Shown here one piece after another: positions 1 to 10,284 of a stretch of 64,000 nt of DNA. Position numbers and translations under genes: made by a program. The notes beneath the pieces are model-generated. The model saw only the letters and a program-made list of their open reading frames with translations, did not search any database and had not been told where the DNA came from. The stretch's first letter is position 1. Every line of letters starts with the position of its first letter. This stretch comes from Chrysoperla carnea (lineage: Eukaryota > Arthropoda > Insecta > Neuroptera > Chrysopidae), in NCBI RefSeq assembly GCF_905475395.1, contig NC_058337.1:70514368-70578367 (forward strand), written 5' to 3'.

Positions 1-3000
1 CATCTTTAAAAACCAAATCATGTTAAAAAAGAGCGGCCAAAGAGAAATAAAATCCTATGATGTCGTAGAGAAAATTGGATCAACTTTCTAGCGAACAAGT
101 CTCGAGGGAAAAATTTTATATTTTACAACTATAAAGTTTATCTGTTTATCATCCAAACCCCCTCCCCCAGCTCACATGCTGGTGACGCCCTTGAAAAATC
201 ATATGGAAGAATACGAATTATCAATCTCATATCAGAATATATTTAAGGACGATCGGCTTTGTATTAATTTCAAGTATAACATTTGAAAAATTATATTTTC
301 AATTTTGATTATGAATTATGTTATAATTTTTTTTTCAATTTAAGAAGAAATTTTCACTATTTTTTCGATTTTTGACAAAGTTGTGTTCTTCGCTCGAGGT
401 CATAAATTTGGATTATTCATTAGACCAACATCATAAACAAATCTGAGAAAAATCAGAACTACCAGATTTGACGATAACTACCCTATGCTTTTAGACGATA
501 AGGTTTCTGGATTATATAGGACATATTTATGTAACATTTATCTATTGATTACCTGATTCACTTAAAGTGTACAGAAATATTGTTACATTTTTTGGGCAGA
601 TATGCAGATAAGTGTTTGAATATCTTTTTAAGAATAGTTTCTAAATACTCACACTATTTATTTAATTTATTAAAGAAAATAAATTATACGACACTGTTTC
701 ACATAATACCTCAATTATTTGCAAATAAAATACTAGTTTGGTATTTGCTTGTCTGAATATTTTTACATTTTTACTTAATTAATAGAAAAAAATTGATAAC
801 ATTAATAAATAAATAATTAATTGTTTAGGTCCGTCCTAAGGCAAAATGAAAACGCTTTTTGTAAATTCTTTTAGCTCTCATTTACATTACTTGGATGAAA
901 AAAATCATAACTGATGATTATTAAAAAACGAATGATAAGAATTCAATTTCAGAACGCATTTTCTATTTTTATTGATTGTTAAGTGAACTAAAAATTTGCT
1001 AAAAAATATTTATGTATCTTAATATGTTATTTTAAAATATAAAACGACTGAATTTTGACCTTCAGATCAAAAACATTTCATAATATTTTAAGTAAGTATC
1101 TTAATCAATTGTGTAAGGAAACGGAGTGAGTTTAATTTCCTTTTAATAACTGTAGTTTTCATAAGTATCAAAATATCAAATTTTGACTATCGTAACAAGG
1201 AGTAAAATATTTTATAATATTCTAAGAAATTTCTCTTCCTAATCCTTTTTAATGAATTAAAAATTTTGATTCATTGAAATGGATTTTAGATACAAAATAC
1301 AGTTAGATTCGGGTCTGTATTTTATATATCGGTAGGTATCTATAATATATTTTGGGAAAAAACTATGCTAGTAATAATATTTATGTAAATTAATAGATGT
1401 TTTATTGAATTTAAGATAAAACTCCGTTAAACTTAATTATCATATTAAAATTTAATTATGTATAACTTAACTATATTTATTATTTTCTTGGAATACAATT
1501 TATGACATTACCTACTTGGAAGTATTTGTTCCAAACATTGCTGAATAATATGAAATTTTTAGTCGAGAATGACTTTGTAATTTTTGTAAAGCTTTAAAAA
1601 AGTATTTGCTTGTTTCTCTTTCTCTCTATCTATTATTTGAAGGATTTACCGAGATTTAGTTCCCAAAATTCTTTTTTTAAATTTCTAATAAATATAGTCG
1701 TATTTATTTATATTATTACAAATAATGGCCAATCTTGTCTCGAATGATCGAATATCGTCAATCAGAAATCTTTTGTGTGAAATTAAATAAATTATTAAAA
1801 TTAAGTCTGAAATGGGTAAATACTTTTCATCAGATCTGTTTAAAGGATAGTTTCCTAAAATGTTTTCATTCATCATTTTTTTTTCAATATATAAAGTGTC
1901 GTTGAATTAGACGGGCAATTGGAGTATGAAATTTTGAGTTTTTCATATTCATAGAGTGTGATTTAAACAGTATTTTCAAAACTTGATAAATATATATTAT
2001 TGATTGTTATAATCAGTGTAAAATATGTAAAATTAATAATACAAAACAACAGATATAATTACATGTTTTGTTTTGGCTTTGTTTTCATTACGAAGTTGAT
2101 TTTAAACTTCGTTCATTTGCAGAGGAAGACCTTGGCCCTGGCGCTCAAACCATCACTAATCAACATATAAGATACTGCCTGCCACTTCTTCTGCAAGAAA
2201 ATTATATGTAATAATTGTGTTCATTAATCTACAATAGCGGTTCTTAAAACTAAGTTTTTCGTTTTGGCTTTGATATGTTCTTCCTGTGAGAAAATATTCA
2301 CATAGAAAATTCCTTTAAATTTTTCAAAATAGCGATTTTAATATTTGGCTATATGAATTTCACCAAATGATATAGATTTGCGCATACTTTAATTTAATTT
2401 TATTATTGTGTAGAGTATCAATAAATTGAATTTTTATGTAAATTTTATGAATATATTAACGATTATACATGATTTTGGACATAAATTTTTGGATATAGCT
2501 AAAAAAAATTGAATTTTAAAAACAATGTACCGCTTAGCAGAAATTGTTGATAATTATCACCAGAGAACAAGACGAACAAGACAGTAACTGACGATAAAAC
2601 CAAGCGAACAACTAAGTCCACTCACTATCACGCATGTAAAAATATACCAAGTTTGTAAAAAACGTCGGTTGGTAAATTCGTTCAAAACCTGGAAATCTTA
2701 TCATGGTAGTTATGATAATGAGATATCTCACAAACACGAGCAACAATTAATCATAAAATATTCGAAATCTATCGACTTCCATAACTCTGCTTTATCACTT
2801 CCCCCAAGTTAAGGGCAAAATAAAATTATCTGCACAATTTGTTTGGATTAGGTTAGGATGGGCTTTATAGTCTAAGTGTGTCCTTCGTGGGCAGCCAATA
2901 TAACTTAACCCAAATACAATTTGGTTAAAACGTAAACAATTCCGTAAGCGCATGCATAGGTTTACGAAAACTATTATCAAAAATATCAATGATCCTTAAA

Positions 3001-3919
3001 TTTTATTAAAATAAATTTTGTGTTTTGTTATATCTACATATTTTGATTAATCATTAGAGACTTTTATTCAACCGATTTATTTTTAGTGGACAAAAGTCTA
3101 TTTCCAGAAAGTCATAAACAAATTAGTAATAACAAAAAACTAATTATGCATATTAGTTTTGCCTTTATGATGTCACATCACGGCGGATCGTGTTTTGGGT
3201 CAAGATATACAGATTAAAAATTACGACTTTTAATTTTAATAAAATAAAACAATGTAGTTTTATGAATCAAAATAATCAATAATATTTGTGTATATTTCTA
3301 CATAAATTTTAATTTTTATCAAATTTCATAATTTATTTTTCACTACCGAAAGTACGCTTTTGTGAAAATTTAATTTTCCACATTTTGGCTTTGTTAGCAA
3401 TTTATAATTTTAATAATATGAACCGAGATATTCTCAAAAATAAAAACGATTCATATTGAAGTCTCAGTTAAGAGTGCCTCAGATCGAACAACTCCAACTT
3501 GCATCCCTTACCTACATCATACTGCTGTTTACGACCATTGGAATACTTTTATATTTCGGCAAAATTTTTGCAAATTCACTGGAATATAAAGGTATAAAAG
3601 AGCTGATAAATCGAAATACAATTATGAAATGAAATGAAAAGTGGTGTTTCCCTTTTCTTTCGAAACTTTTTAAATACATTGTACACACATACAAATGTTT
3701 TAAAACCTATAATGATATTGAAAAAGATGTTTGCTTGCGACTTTTTTTTGAGGTGAATACTCTTATACGGGGCATCCATAGCACTTTTAATAACATTACC
3801 TTTAATATGTAACTACTAACTACATATATGTATATGTATTTGTAGGATAAAATAGTTGTTAAACCACCATGGATGTAGAAGAAGTCTTCTTATATAGATG
3901 GTATAACTTAAAAAAAAGC
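1..3919. other. Intergenic, no gene seen
   Basis: AT-rich DNA with frequent stops in all frames; the only ORFs are short and low in complexity. A roughly 95-bp GC-richer patch at about 2838-2935 looks like a dispersed repeat (separate entry). The stretch near 293-330 resembles 48779-48815, so it is probably repeat-derived too. A 20-codon ORF at 2525-2587 (MYRLAEIVDNYHQRTRRTRQ) was seen but has no support as a gene. Confidence 0.6.
2838..2935 (-). repeat. Short dispersed repeat-like patch
   Basis: A locally GC-richer block containing GGTTAGGATGGG and TTCGTGGGCAGCC. Read on the minus strand it resembles short repeats I associate with several insect genomes. No second copy was noticed in this window, so the call rests on composition and memory of the motif only. 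Confidence 0.3.
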
Positions 3920-3927
3920 TATAAAAG
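3920..3927 (+). promoter_or_regulatory. TATA box of the secreted repeat-protein gene
   Basis: TATAAAAG lies 57 bp upstream of ATG 3977. At the usual 25-32 bp spacing, transcription would start near 3945-3955. That excludes the upstream in-frame ATG at 3941 from the mRNA and supports 3977 as the start codon. A TCAGT initiator-like word at 3928-3932 is too close to the TATA box to be its partner. Confidence 0.55.
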
Positions 3928-3976
3928 TCAGTAATCACAAATGCATTTACAACAGTTCAAACATTCATATAACATA

Positions 3977-6900
3977 ATGAAGAACAACCTGTTATTGTTC
4001 TTCAGTTTCCTTATTTTTATAACAACCAACAGTGCACTCAACAATGAAAACAATCAAAAAAATCAATTTAACTTTGTGAATTATTATAAATCGTTAAAAC
4101 CAATTGATATACCAGTTCGTGTAATTTACGATGAACAACAACAATACTTAGGACGTAACAATCAACCGGTTGTACCAAAAATTAAAAATGTTGAGAGGCA
4201 ACGTCCTAAAATGATTGATGTCGCTAACAAAGAATCAACAATTATGGAAATTTATGTGAAACCTGATGATGAGCGTCGTGGTGTGAACTCATCTGAATCG
4301 TTAGTTATGGCTTCAACAGAAAAAAGTTCATCAATTGATAATAATAATTTGCTTCGATTATCAGAAGATCATGTTGCTCAAGTTTCACCAGTTAGAGTTA
4401 GCGAAGATTCAGCTTCGCTAAAGCAAGCTAGTAGTGAATCTACACCAGTAAATCAACCTACAGCTCCTCCAAGTTTAGCAGCAAATATTCAACAAGCATT
4501 TAGTAGTGCAATCGAAAGTATACGGCCAGTGAATGTAGCTCAAGCAGTTATAAATCGATTTAGTCCAAATGGTACTCAAACTACAGCTTCAAATAGTTCA
4601 GAACCAAATGCAGACACTCCACAACAGCCAGCCGCACAGCCAGGTTTTGCAGCAAATTTACAACAGGCATTTAGTAATGCAATTGAGAGTATACGACCTG
4701 TAAATGTGGCTCAAGCTGTAGTTAATCGTTTCGGTCCTAATGCAACTATTGCATCTAATAGTAGTGAAGTAACACCAGAGAATCAACAAGTCGCGACTCC
4801 ACCAAGTTTAGCTACTAATATCCAGCAGGCATTTAGTAGTGCAATTGAAAATATTCGACCTGTAAATGTAGCCCAAGCAGTTATAAATCGGTTCAGCCCA
4901 AATGGTACTCAATCTGCAGCTTCAAACTCTTCAGAACCAAGCTCAGATGGTCAAGTCGCTGTAAATCAACCACCAAGTATTGCATCGAATATACAACAAG
5001 CGTTTACAAATGTCATCGAAAATATACGACCGGCTAATGTAGCACAAGCAGTTATCAATCGTTTTAGTCCAAGTAACAACTCATCTCAATCAACAACCGT
5101 GGCGCCTGCTCAAGTTAGTACCAGTGAATTGTTGACAAATGAAGAACAAAATGTTCCGGAGTCAAGTGTTGCAGATGCACCAATATCAAGCCCACAAGCT
5201 CCAGCTCCAGTCGCGGCTGCACCAGCCGCTTCAGGGAATCCAATATTCGGAAACATTCAACAATCATTATTGAATGTATTAAATCGTTTTACTAATCAAA
5301 ATAATCCATCACGAACAAAAAGTAATAATTTATTGGCGCTTCGCCAAGCTACAAGTGACGAACATTCAAATATCTCAGAATCATTATATAACGATGACGT
5401 ATCCACAACTGTACGTCCACCGTCAATATTAAATCCACAATATGTCCAATGGGGCTTAAATAATTCAGTATATAAATTTCGTGAGACTGTCAACACGGCT
5501 ATAAATCGTTTCCGACCCAATCAAATCGAAACTGACGAAGATAAAGTTCAAGCTTCATTGTACGATACTTTACAAACTACTTTCAACGACCGTTTAGATC
5601 GTTTCCAAACAAATGTGACAAACTTGATTATACGAAATTTCATTCGACAAGTGTCGACAGGCAAGCCAGAAGATCAAGCAACAATTTCCCAATCAATACA
5701 AACAAATTTAAATAATTTTGTACAAAGTATGGGTTGGAATAATAGTAGCAAACCATCATCCTCAGAACAAAAACCTGTCGATGAACAAACGACAATACCA
5801 AATCAATCAGATCAATGGAATCAAATACAAACATCAATATCAGATGGTTTCAATAATTTTGTTACAAATATTGATAACACGTTTAATACACAACCTGTTG
5901 GAACTCTAAAGCAAAACAACCAAAATAATCCTAATCCATGGGAACAATTTGTAAACTGGTTGCAGCCGTCAACCACTACACAACAACCGGGTACTCAAAA
6001 TGATGAAGTAAATGTTACACAAGGCAATGAAAATATATTTCAACAATTTATAAACTTCATCCAACAACAACAACCGACTACTCCACAACCAGGAGGTTCT
6101 CCACAACCAGGAGGTTCTCAAAATGATGAACCGTCTGGTGTACCACAAAATAATCAAAACCCGAATCCATTTCAACAATTCTTAAATTTCTTTCAACCAA
6201 CATCGACTTCTTCACCACAACCAGGAGGTTCTGAAAATGATGAACAAGTTGGTGAACAACAAAATAATCAAAACTTGAATCCATTTCAACAATTCATTAA
6301 CTTCATACAACCAACATCGTCTACTCCACAACCAGGTGCTGAGAACGCTCCACAACAATCAACAGAAAATCCAAATCCATTTCAACAATTTGTAAACTTT
6401 TTCCAAATGCAATCTACAACTCCCGCACCACAATCTTTGACACAAAATGATCCACAAACTAATCAAGGGGTTTCTATACCAACGTCGCCACCAGCGGCAT
6501 CATCATTCAATTTTCCGAATTCGGGAAATGTATGGCTAATTCCACTAACAAAACCGGAACAACAAGGAAGTGGAGAAAGTCAATCAGGGGGAACACAAGC
6601 CGATGAACCAGCATCGCCAGCTTCAATTTTACTTCTAGGTGACAATAATAATATCGTTGGGACATTCGTTCAAGTACCAAATAATTGGACTAATAATATT
6701 CAATCACAAAATCCTGGTCAACAGTATGTTTTAATGATTGCAAATGCTACAAATTTACAACAATCTAATGGTTCTAATACATTAAATCCTGGGCAGATCC
6801 AAAGTCTTATTCCAGCAAATTTATCTAATCCTTCAATTCCAGGAGAGAATCAATTTCCTAATTATCAAAGTCAAATACCTAATAATCCATTTTTAAATTC

Positions 6901-7270
6901 AACTGAACAATTTACAAATATAATGTCAGGAAATTTAAGTGGTATTGCAATTCCAGGACAGAATGAATTACCTAATTATCAAAGTCAAATACCTAATAAT
7001 CCATTTGCAAATTCAACTGAACAATTTACAAATATAATGTCAGGAAATTTAAGTGGTATTGCAATTCCAGGACAGAATCAATTGCCTAATAATCAAGGTC
7101 TACCTGATCAAGGAAATATACCGTTTTTAAATTCAACTAATTTAATGCAACCAGGGCAAAACATTATAAATCAAATGAATACCATCCTTCAACAAGGAAA
7201 TACTGGTAATTCTGATAATGTAGTAAATACTAAATATTCAGAAAGCTCAAAAAAAAGTGATTCGAAATAA
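3977..7270 (+). CDS. Secreted cysteine-free Q/N/P/S-rich repeat protein
   Basis: One uninterrupted exon of 1,097 codons plus stop. The frame extends to an ATG at 3941, but 3977 is preferred: it begins MKNNLLLFFSFLIFITTNSA, a classical signal peptide, and the TATA box places the cap site downstream of 3941. No cysteine is visible anywhere in the mature protein, and many NxS/T sites are present. After the signal peptide come a charged region, four regular repeats with an IQQAF...AQAVINRFSP core (4466-5083), degenerate relatives to about 5650, a proline/glutamine section with four or five NPFQQFxNFFQP-type units (about 5930-6410), and a 38-residue tandem duplication near the C-terminus (6842-7069). 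It ends in a lysine/serine tail. The make-up suggests an extracellular structural, mucin-like or silk/glue-like protein, but I do not recognise the family and assign no function. It could also be a salivary or cuticular secretion. Confidence 0.85.
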   Translation: MKNNLLLFFSFLIFITTNSALNNENNQKNQFNFVNYYKSLKPIDIPVRVIYDEQQQYLGRNNQPVVPKIKNVERQRPKMIDVANKESTIMEIYVKPDDERRGVNSSESLVMASTEKSSSIDNNNLLRLSEDHVAQVSPVRVSEDSASLKQASSESTPVNQPTAPPSLAANIQQAFSSAIESIRPVNVAQAVINRFSPNGTQTTASNSSEPNADTPQQPAAQPGFAANLQQAFSNAIESIRPVNVAQAVVNRFGPNATIASNSSEVTPENQQVATPPSLATNIQQAFSSAIENIRPVNVAQAVINRFSPNGTQSAASNSSEPSSDGQVAVNQPPSIASNIQQAFTNVIENIRPANVAQAVINRFSPSNNSSQSTTVAPAQVSTSELLTNEEQNVPESSVADAPISSPQAPAPVAAAPAASGNPIFGNIQQSLLNVLNRFTNQNNPSRTKSNNLLALRQATSDEHSNISESLYNDDVSTTVRPPSILNPQYVQWGLNNSVYKFRETVNTAINRFRPNQIETDEDKVQASLYDTLQTTFNDRLDRFQTNVTNLIIRNFIRQVSTGKPEDQATISQSIQTNLNNFVQSMGWNNSSKPSSSEQKPVDEQTTIPNQSDQWNQIQTSISDGFNNFVTNIDNTFNTQPVGTLKQNNQNNPNPWEQFVNWLQPSTTTQQPGTQNDEVNVTQGNENIFQQFINFIQQQQPTTPQPGGSPQPGGSQNDEPSGVPQNNQNPNPFQQFLNFFQPTSTSSPQPGGSENDEQVGEQQNNQNLNPFQQFINFIQPTSSTPQPGAENAPQQSTENPNPFQQFVNFFQMQSTTPAPQSLTQNDPQTNQGVSIPTSPPAASSFNFPNSGNVWLIPLTKPEQQGSGESQSGGTQADEPASPASILLLGDNNNIVGTFVQVPNNWTNNIQSQNPGQQYVLMIANATNLQQSNGSNTLNPGQIQSLIPANLSNPSIPGENQFPNYQSQIPNNPFLNSTEQFTNIMSGNLSGIAIPGQNELPNYQSQIPNNPFANSTEQFTNIMSGNLSGIAIPGQNQLPNNQGLPDQGNIPFLNSTNLMQPGQNIINQMNTILQQGNTGNSDNVVNTKYSESSKKSDSK
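4466..5083 (+). repeat. Four-copy coding repeat, 54-57 aa period
   Basis: Copies begin at 4466, 4637, 4799 and 4970 (spacing 171, 162 and 171 nt). Each has a conserved 38-codon core, PPSLAxNIQQAF then AIExIRPVNVAQAVINRFSP, followed by a variable S/T/N-rich spacer with N-glycosylation sites. The core looks like an amphipathic helix. Weaker relatives occur near 5236-5310 (NIQQSLLNVLNRF) and 5455-5640 (NTAINRFRPN). Confidence 0.85.
5930..6410 (+). repeat. NPFQQFxNFFQP coding repeats
   Basis: Units of the type NPWEQFVNWLQP, FQQFINFIQ, NPFQQFLNFFQP, NPFQQFINFIQP and NPFQQFVNFFQM are separated by P/Q/G/S-rich linkers (PQPGGS, QNDE). Alternation of a short aromatic amphipathic block with a flexible linker is typical of extended, self-associating extracellular proteins; that reading is inference. 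Confidence 0.8.
6842..7069 (+). repeat. 114-bp tandem duplication in coding sequence
   Basis: Two head-to-tail 38-codon units (6842-6955 and 6956-7069) are followed by a partial third that decays after 7070. By eye the two full units differ at 5 of 114 bases. These fall in four codons, and all four change the amino acid (E/Q, Q/E, F/L, L/A). Confidence 0.9.
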
Positions 7271-7722
7271 TTTTGGTACATGATTTTAAACTGAAATTAT
7301 GTTTTTTTTAAATTTAGGTTTGTTATTTCTAGCAGATAAAAATCAAAGATGGTTGGAACAGTGTTTGAGCCAACGACCTTTGCACTTAATATTAATTTTT
7401 TCTCCTGGAAGTAATAATCAGAAATTTTTTTAAATTATTAGCATTTTAATTATCTAATTAATTATAATTATTGTGCCTTATTTATTATTAAATATAATTT
7501 TAATTGTATGTATATATTTAAAAATTAAAAAAGACAAAAATATTAAAAATGTTTTTTTTTGTTTTGTTTTAATTACCAAATTTTTTCTTTTTCCAAATAA
7601 ATATTTTTCTTTGGCGACACAATTTATATTATTTCTTTTTTATTTGGCTAAGTGCCTTCAATTCAATTGTTGTATTTTATATTTGATAGTTGTGTTAATC
7701 ATTTTAAACGTGCGGCAATAAA
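7271..7722 (+). terminator. Probable 3' UTR with poly(A) signals
   Basis: AATAAA hexamers occur at 7596-7601 and 7717-7722, downstream of the stop at 7268-7270. Which one is used cannot be decided from sequence. The 83-codon ORF in between is low-complexity and not credible. Confidence 0.4.
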
Positions 7723-8845
7723 ATTATTTAATGACGAATCTGTACAGCAAATTATTATAAGATATATTAGATTGAGATGTATTAGAAACATGTAGGTAAG
7801 TAAAAAGCATAGAAATTATTTTTTCTTAAAGAAATCTCATAATTTTCAACTATTCACTGTTGCGACAAGAAATTCTATCGATTAGTAGACTCCAAATTAA
7901 ATTTGGTTTGAAAAACTGATATAATCTTTGAGAAATTATACGTTAATATTGTTTCTATAATTTCAGAAAATACAGAATATTTTGAAAGCCGTGAGGCTTA
8001 AATGAAATAAACCTTCATGAAAAACACCTTTATTTTGATCGTAGAATCTGTAGAAATGTAATAATAAACATCATTCAATGTCATTTTAAAAATACTACTT
8101 TGATACATTTCGCATTTCTCGTCAGCTTGTTATTAGAAAAATAATTTTAAAATTTACAGCCAATAACTCTCCATCTATTCCTGAAAGAAAATTTTGTCTA
8201 AATCAAGCCGTTTAGCCATAATCTCACGTGTCGTAAAGCTTGAAAAACCCTTTATATAGTAGCAAAATGGGTTTTTTGAATGTTTAAATTTATTTTGAAA
8301 TGAAATGAAACGCACCACGCTTAAAACTTGTTACTACCGCCCCATATAACGAACAGCTTTCTTGTTTAAAGTGGGCTTATCAGTTACGAATTTGAATTAG
8401 AGTTGATATGTTATCAAAAGCTGCCTTTATACGCAAAAAGTGAGATGTGAAAAAGCAGGAAGACTGTACTATTGCAATGCAAAAGAAAGTGTTCCCGCTT
8501 TATAAAAATGTTGATGTGAATAAATATATAGATCACTATTTTGCGTCCGCATTTTTGAACTGTTTTCCTGGCTGCCCTTTCGCTCAACTGCAATCAATTC
8601 AGGGATGGAATACGATTAACCATCAACCATTTTATAAAATACATTAATACAAATTATCTTTTATTGAAGTTTTAAAACCAGATAGTTCGTTCAAATTTTA
8701 CCCTGAAATACAACAACAATAATAATAGGTAGTAAAAAAATTAATAACAATGAATAAAAGAAATGAATAGCTACGCTTTTTGGGTACCAAATTATGTGGA
8801 ATATTCGTTTTGTATTATTTTTATCCCTCGAACTAAAAAATAGGG

Positions 8846-9010
8846 TGTTATAAGTTTTACCGCTATGTGTTGCGCGTCTGTCTGTTTATGGCATCGTAGC
8901 GCTTAAATGGATGAACCGATTATGATTTTTTTGATAGGTAATAGACAGTGCTCTTAGCTATGTTTCAAGTGCGACTTTATTGTTCCGTACCCAAAAAAAT
9001 AAAAAATTGG
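8846..9010 (+). repeat. Dispersed repeat family R2, copy 1
   Basis: Contains GTCTGTCTGT, then GGCATCGTAGCG and, further on, CTTAGCTATGTTTCAAGTGCGA. The same order of motifs recurs at 32041-32215 (GTATCGTAG, TAAGCTATGTTTCCAGTGCGA). No coding capacity is seen. Confidence 0.6.
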
Positions 9011-9467
9011 CGATGACTTTCAAAATCGGTTCATCGGCAAAAAAAAAAATTATTTGGAACTTGTTTTTATTTATCGTTTTAGAATAACAAAAACGTATTC
9101 ATTAAATTAAGTTGATGGAGCAATTAAGATAATAAGGTTTCTATGTAAAATTATAAGGTTCTTGTAAAAATCTTTTCATACATAAGTTTTTTGTCATATA
9201 AAGAATAACTTTTTAATTAAAAATTTTATTTCATCTCTTATGAATATGAGTTTACTGCCATAAAACCTTGCAAAGCAGGGTGAAATTTAAGCCTCCTATG
9301 AAGGTCTAACCATGCGGGAAGACATCTCTCAAATTTTACTAGTGTTATTAACCCAAAATGCTTTGTTTAAGAAATTTTCATATGAATTGCTTAAAATGGG
9401 ACACCCGATATGTAGTAGTTGACTATTTAATAATATTGAGTAGTCACAACAAAATTAATTTTAAAAA

Positions 9468-9947
9468 AACAAACAATTGACTGGATTAATTGTTGAAATA
9501 CCATGTACAGATAGTATTAATTACGGAATCGTTTGGTTTTTCACGTCCTGTAAGTAAAGAATGATAGCCACTCTTAGATAGCCACTTATATGTACCTACA
9601 TGTTACACATACATGGCTGATATTCTCGTATATAATACATACTATATAATTTGCGCCTAATGTGCGACCTCAAAACAGTGATGTGACATATGTTGCTCAT
9701 TTACGAACTCTACCTCCCTTTTTACGTCCTGAGCACGCTGTAAAAATAACAACTTAATATCTTTTTTCGTTTGAGAGTTATCATGTTGTCAGACAGACAG
9801 ACGGACAGACAGACAACCGAAAATGGACTAATTAGATGATTTTATGAATACCTATACCAAAATTTTATTCGTAGCATCAATATTTTCAAGCGTAACAAAC
9901 TTTCAAAAAATTACGTTGATATTTTTATTTATACATGGTAAAAAATT
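9468..9947 (-). repeat. Dispersed repeat family R1, copy A (minus)
   Basis: Reverse orientation of the element seen at 41392-41940. It shares AAACAAACAATTGACTG near the left edge, TGTTGCTCATTTACG, TTTTTACGTCCTGAGCACGC, a GACA-type microsatellite, and ATGGACTAATTAG then CAAAATTTTATTCGTAGCATC. The right edge is TACATGGTAAAAAA. No ORF of mobile-element type. Confidence 0.7.
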
Positions 9948-9996
9948 TATTTGACGGGTGAAATATTAGTTTTCTATAATATATTTAATGAACTTT

Positions 9997-10284
9997 CTAG
10001 GTATGTTTCCATTTTTCTAAGGATAAAACCTGCCAAACTGCTTGGAAAAGAATTTCCTTGTTAGCCCTGTTATAAATACTAATAAGCGATGTGACGCTTA
10101 TTGTGGTATCCGATTGACATTCAATGGCCGCAGAATCGATTATTAAATCGAACATTATCGATACCTTACAGCACGGTCCATTTTGAATATAAACTTTATT
10201 ATATTTTAATATTTTATAATGCCATTGGATTATTTCCATAATTTTTGGTGGTAGTGACGATTGAAATATAATTAATTTTTTCAT
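9997..10284 (-). CDS. Doubtful small ORF, 95 aa
   Basis: ATG to stop on the minus strand (start MKKLIIFQSSLPPK, end VLSLEKWKHT), with an in-frame TGA close upstream of the ATG. Base composition over the C-terminal two thirds is more balanced than the surrounding DNA, and the residues are not low-complexity, which is why it is listed. A minus-strand AATAAA lies about 50 bp past the stop, but at the edge of repeat copy A. I recognise no domain. It may be a small gene, one exon of a larger gene, a decayed fragment or chance. Confidence 0.2.
   Translation of the reverse strand: MKKLIIFQSSLPPKIMEIIQWHYKILKYNKVYIQNGPCCKVSIMFDLIIDSAAIECQSDTTISVTSLISIYNRANKEILFQAVWQVLSLEKWKHT

Noticed and set aside
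5296..6284. Minus- and alternate-frame ORFs inside the repeat-protein gene
   Set aside because: They are antisense or frame shadows of 3977-7270 and vary with its repeats; none has its own start context or domain.
7473..7721. 83-codon ORF after the repeat-protein gene
   Set aside because: Phe/Leu/Ile/Lys-rich translation of AT-rich 3' UTR with poly(A) signals inside and at its end.
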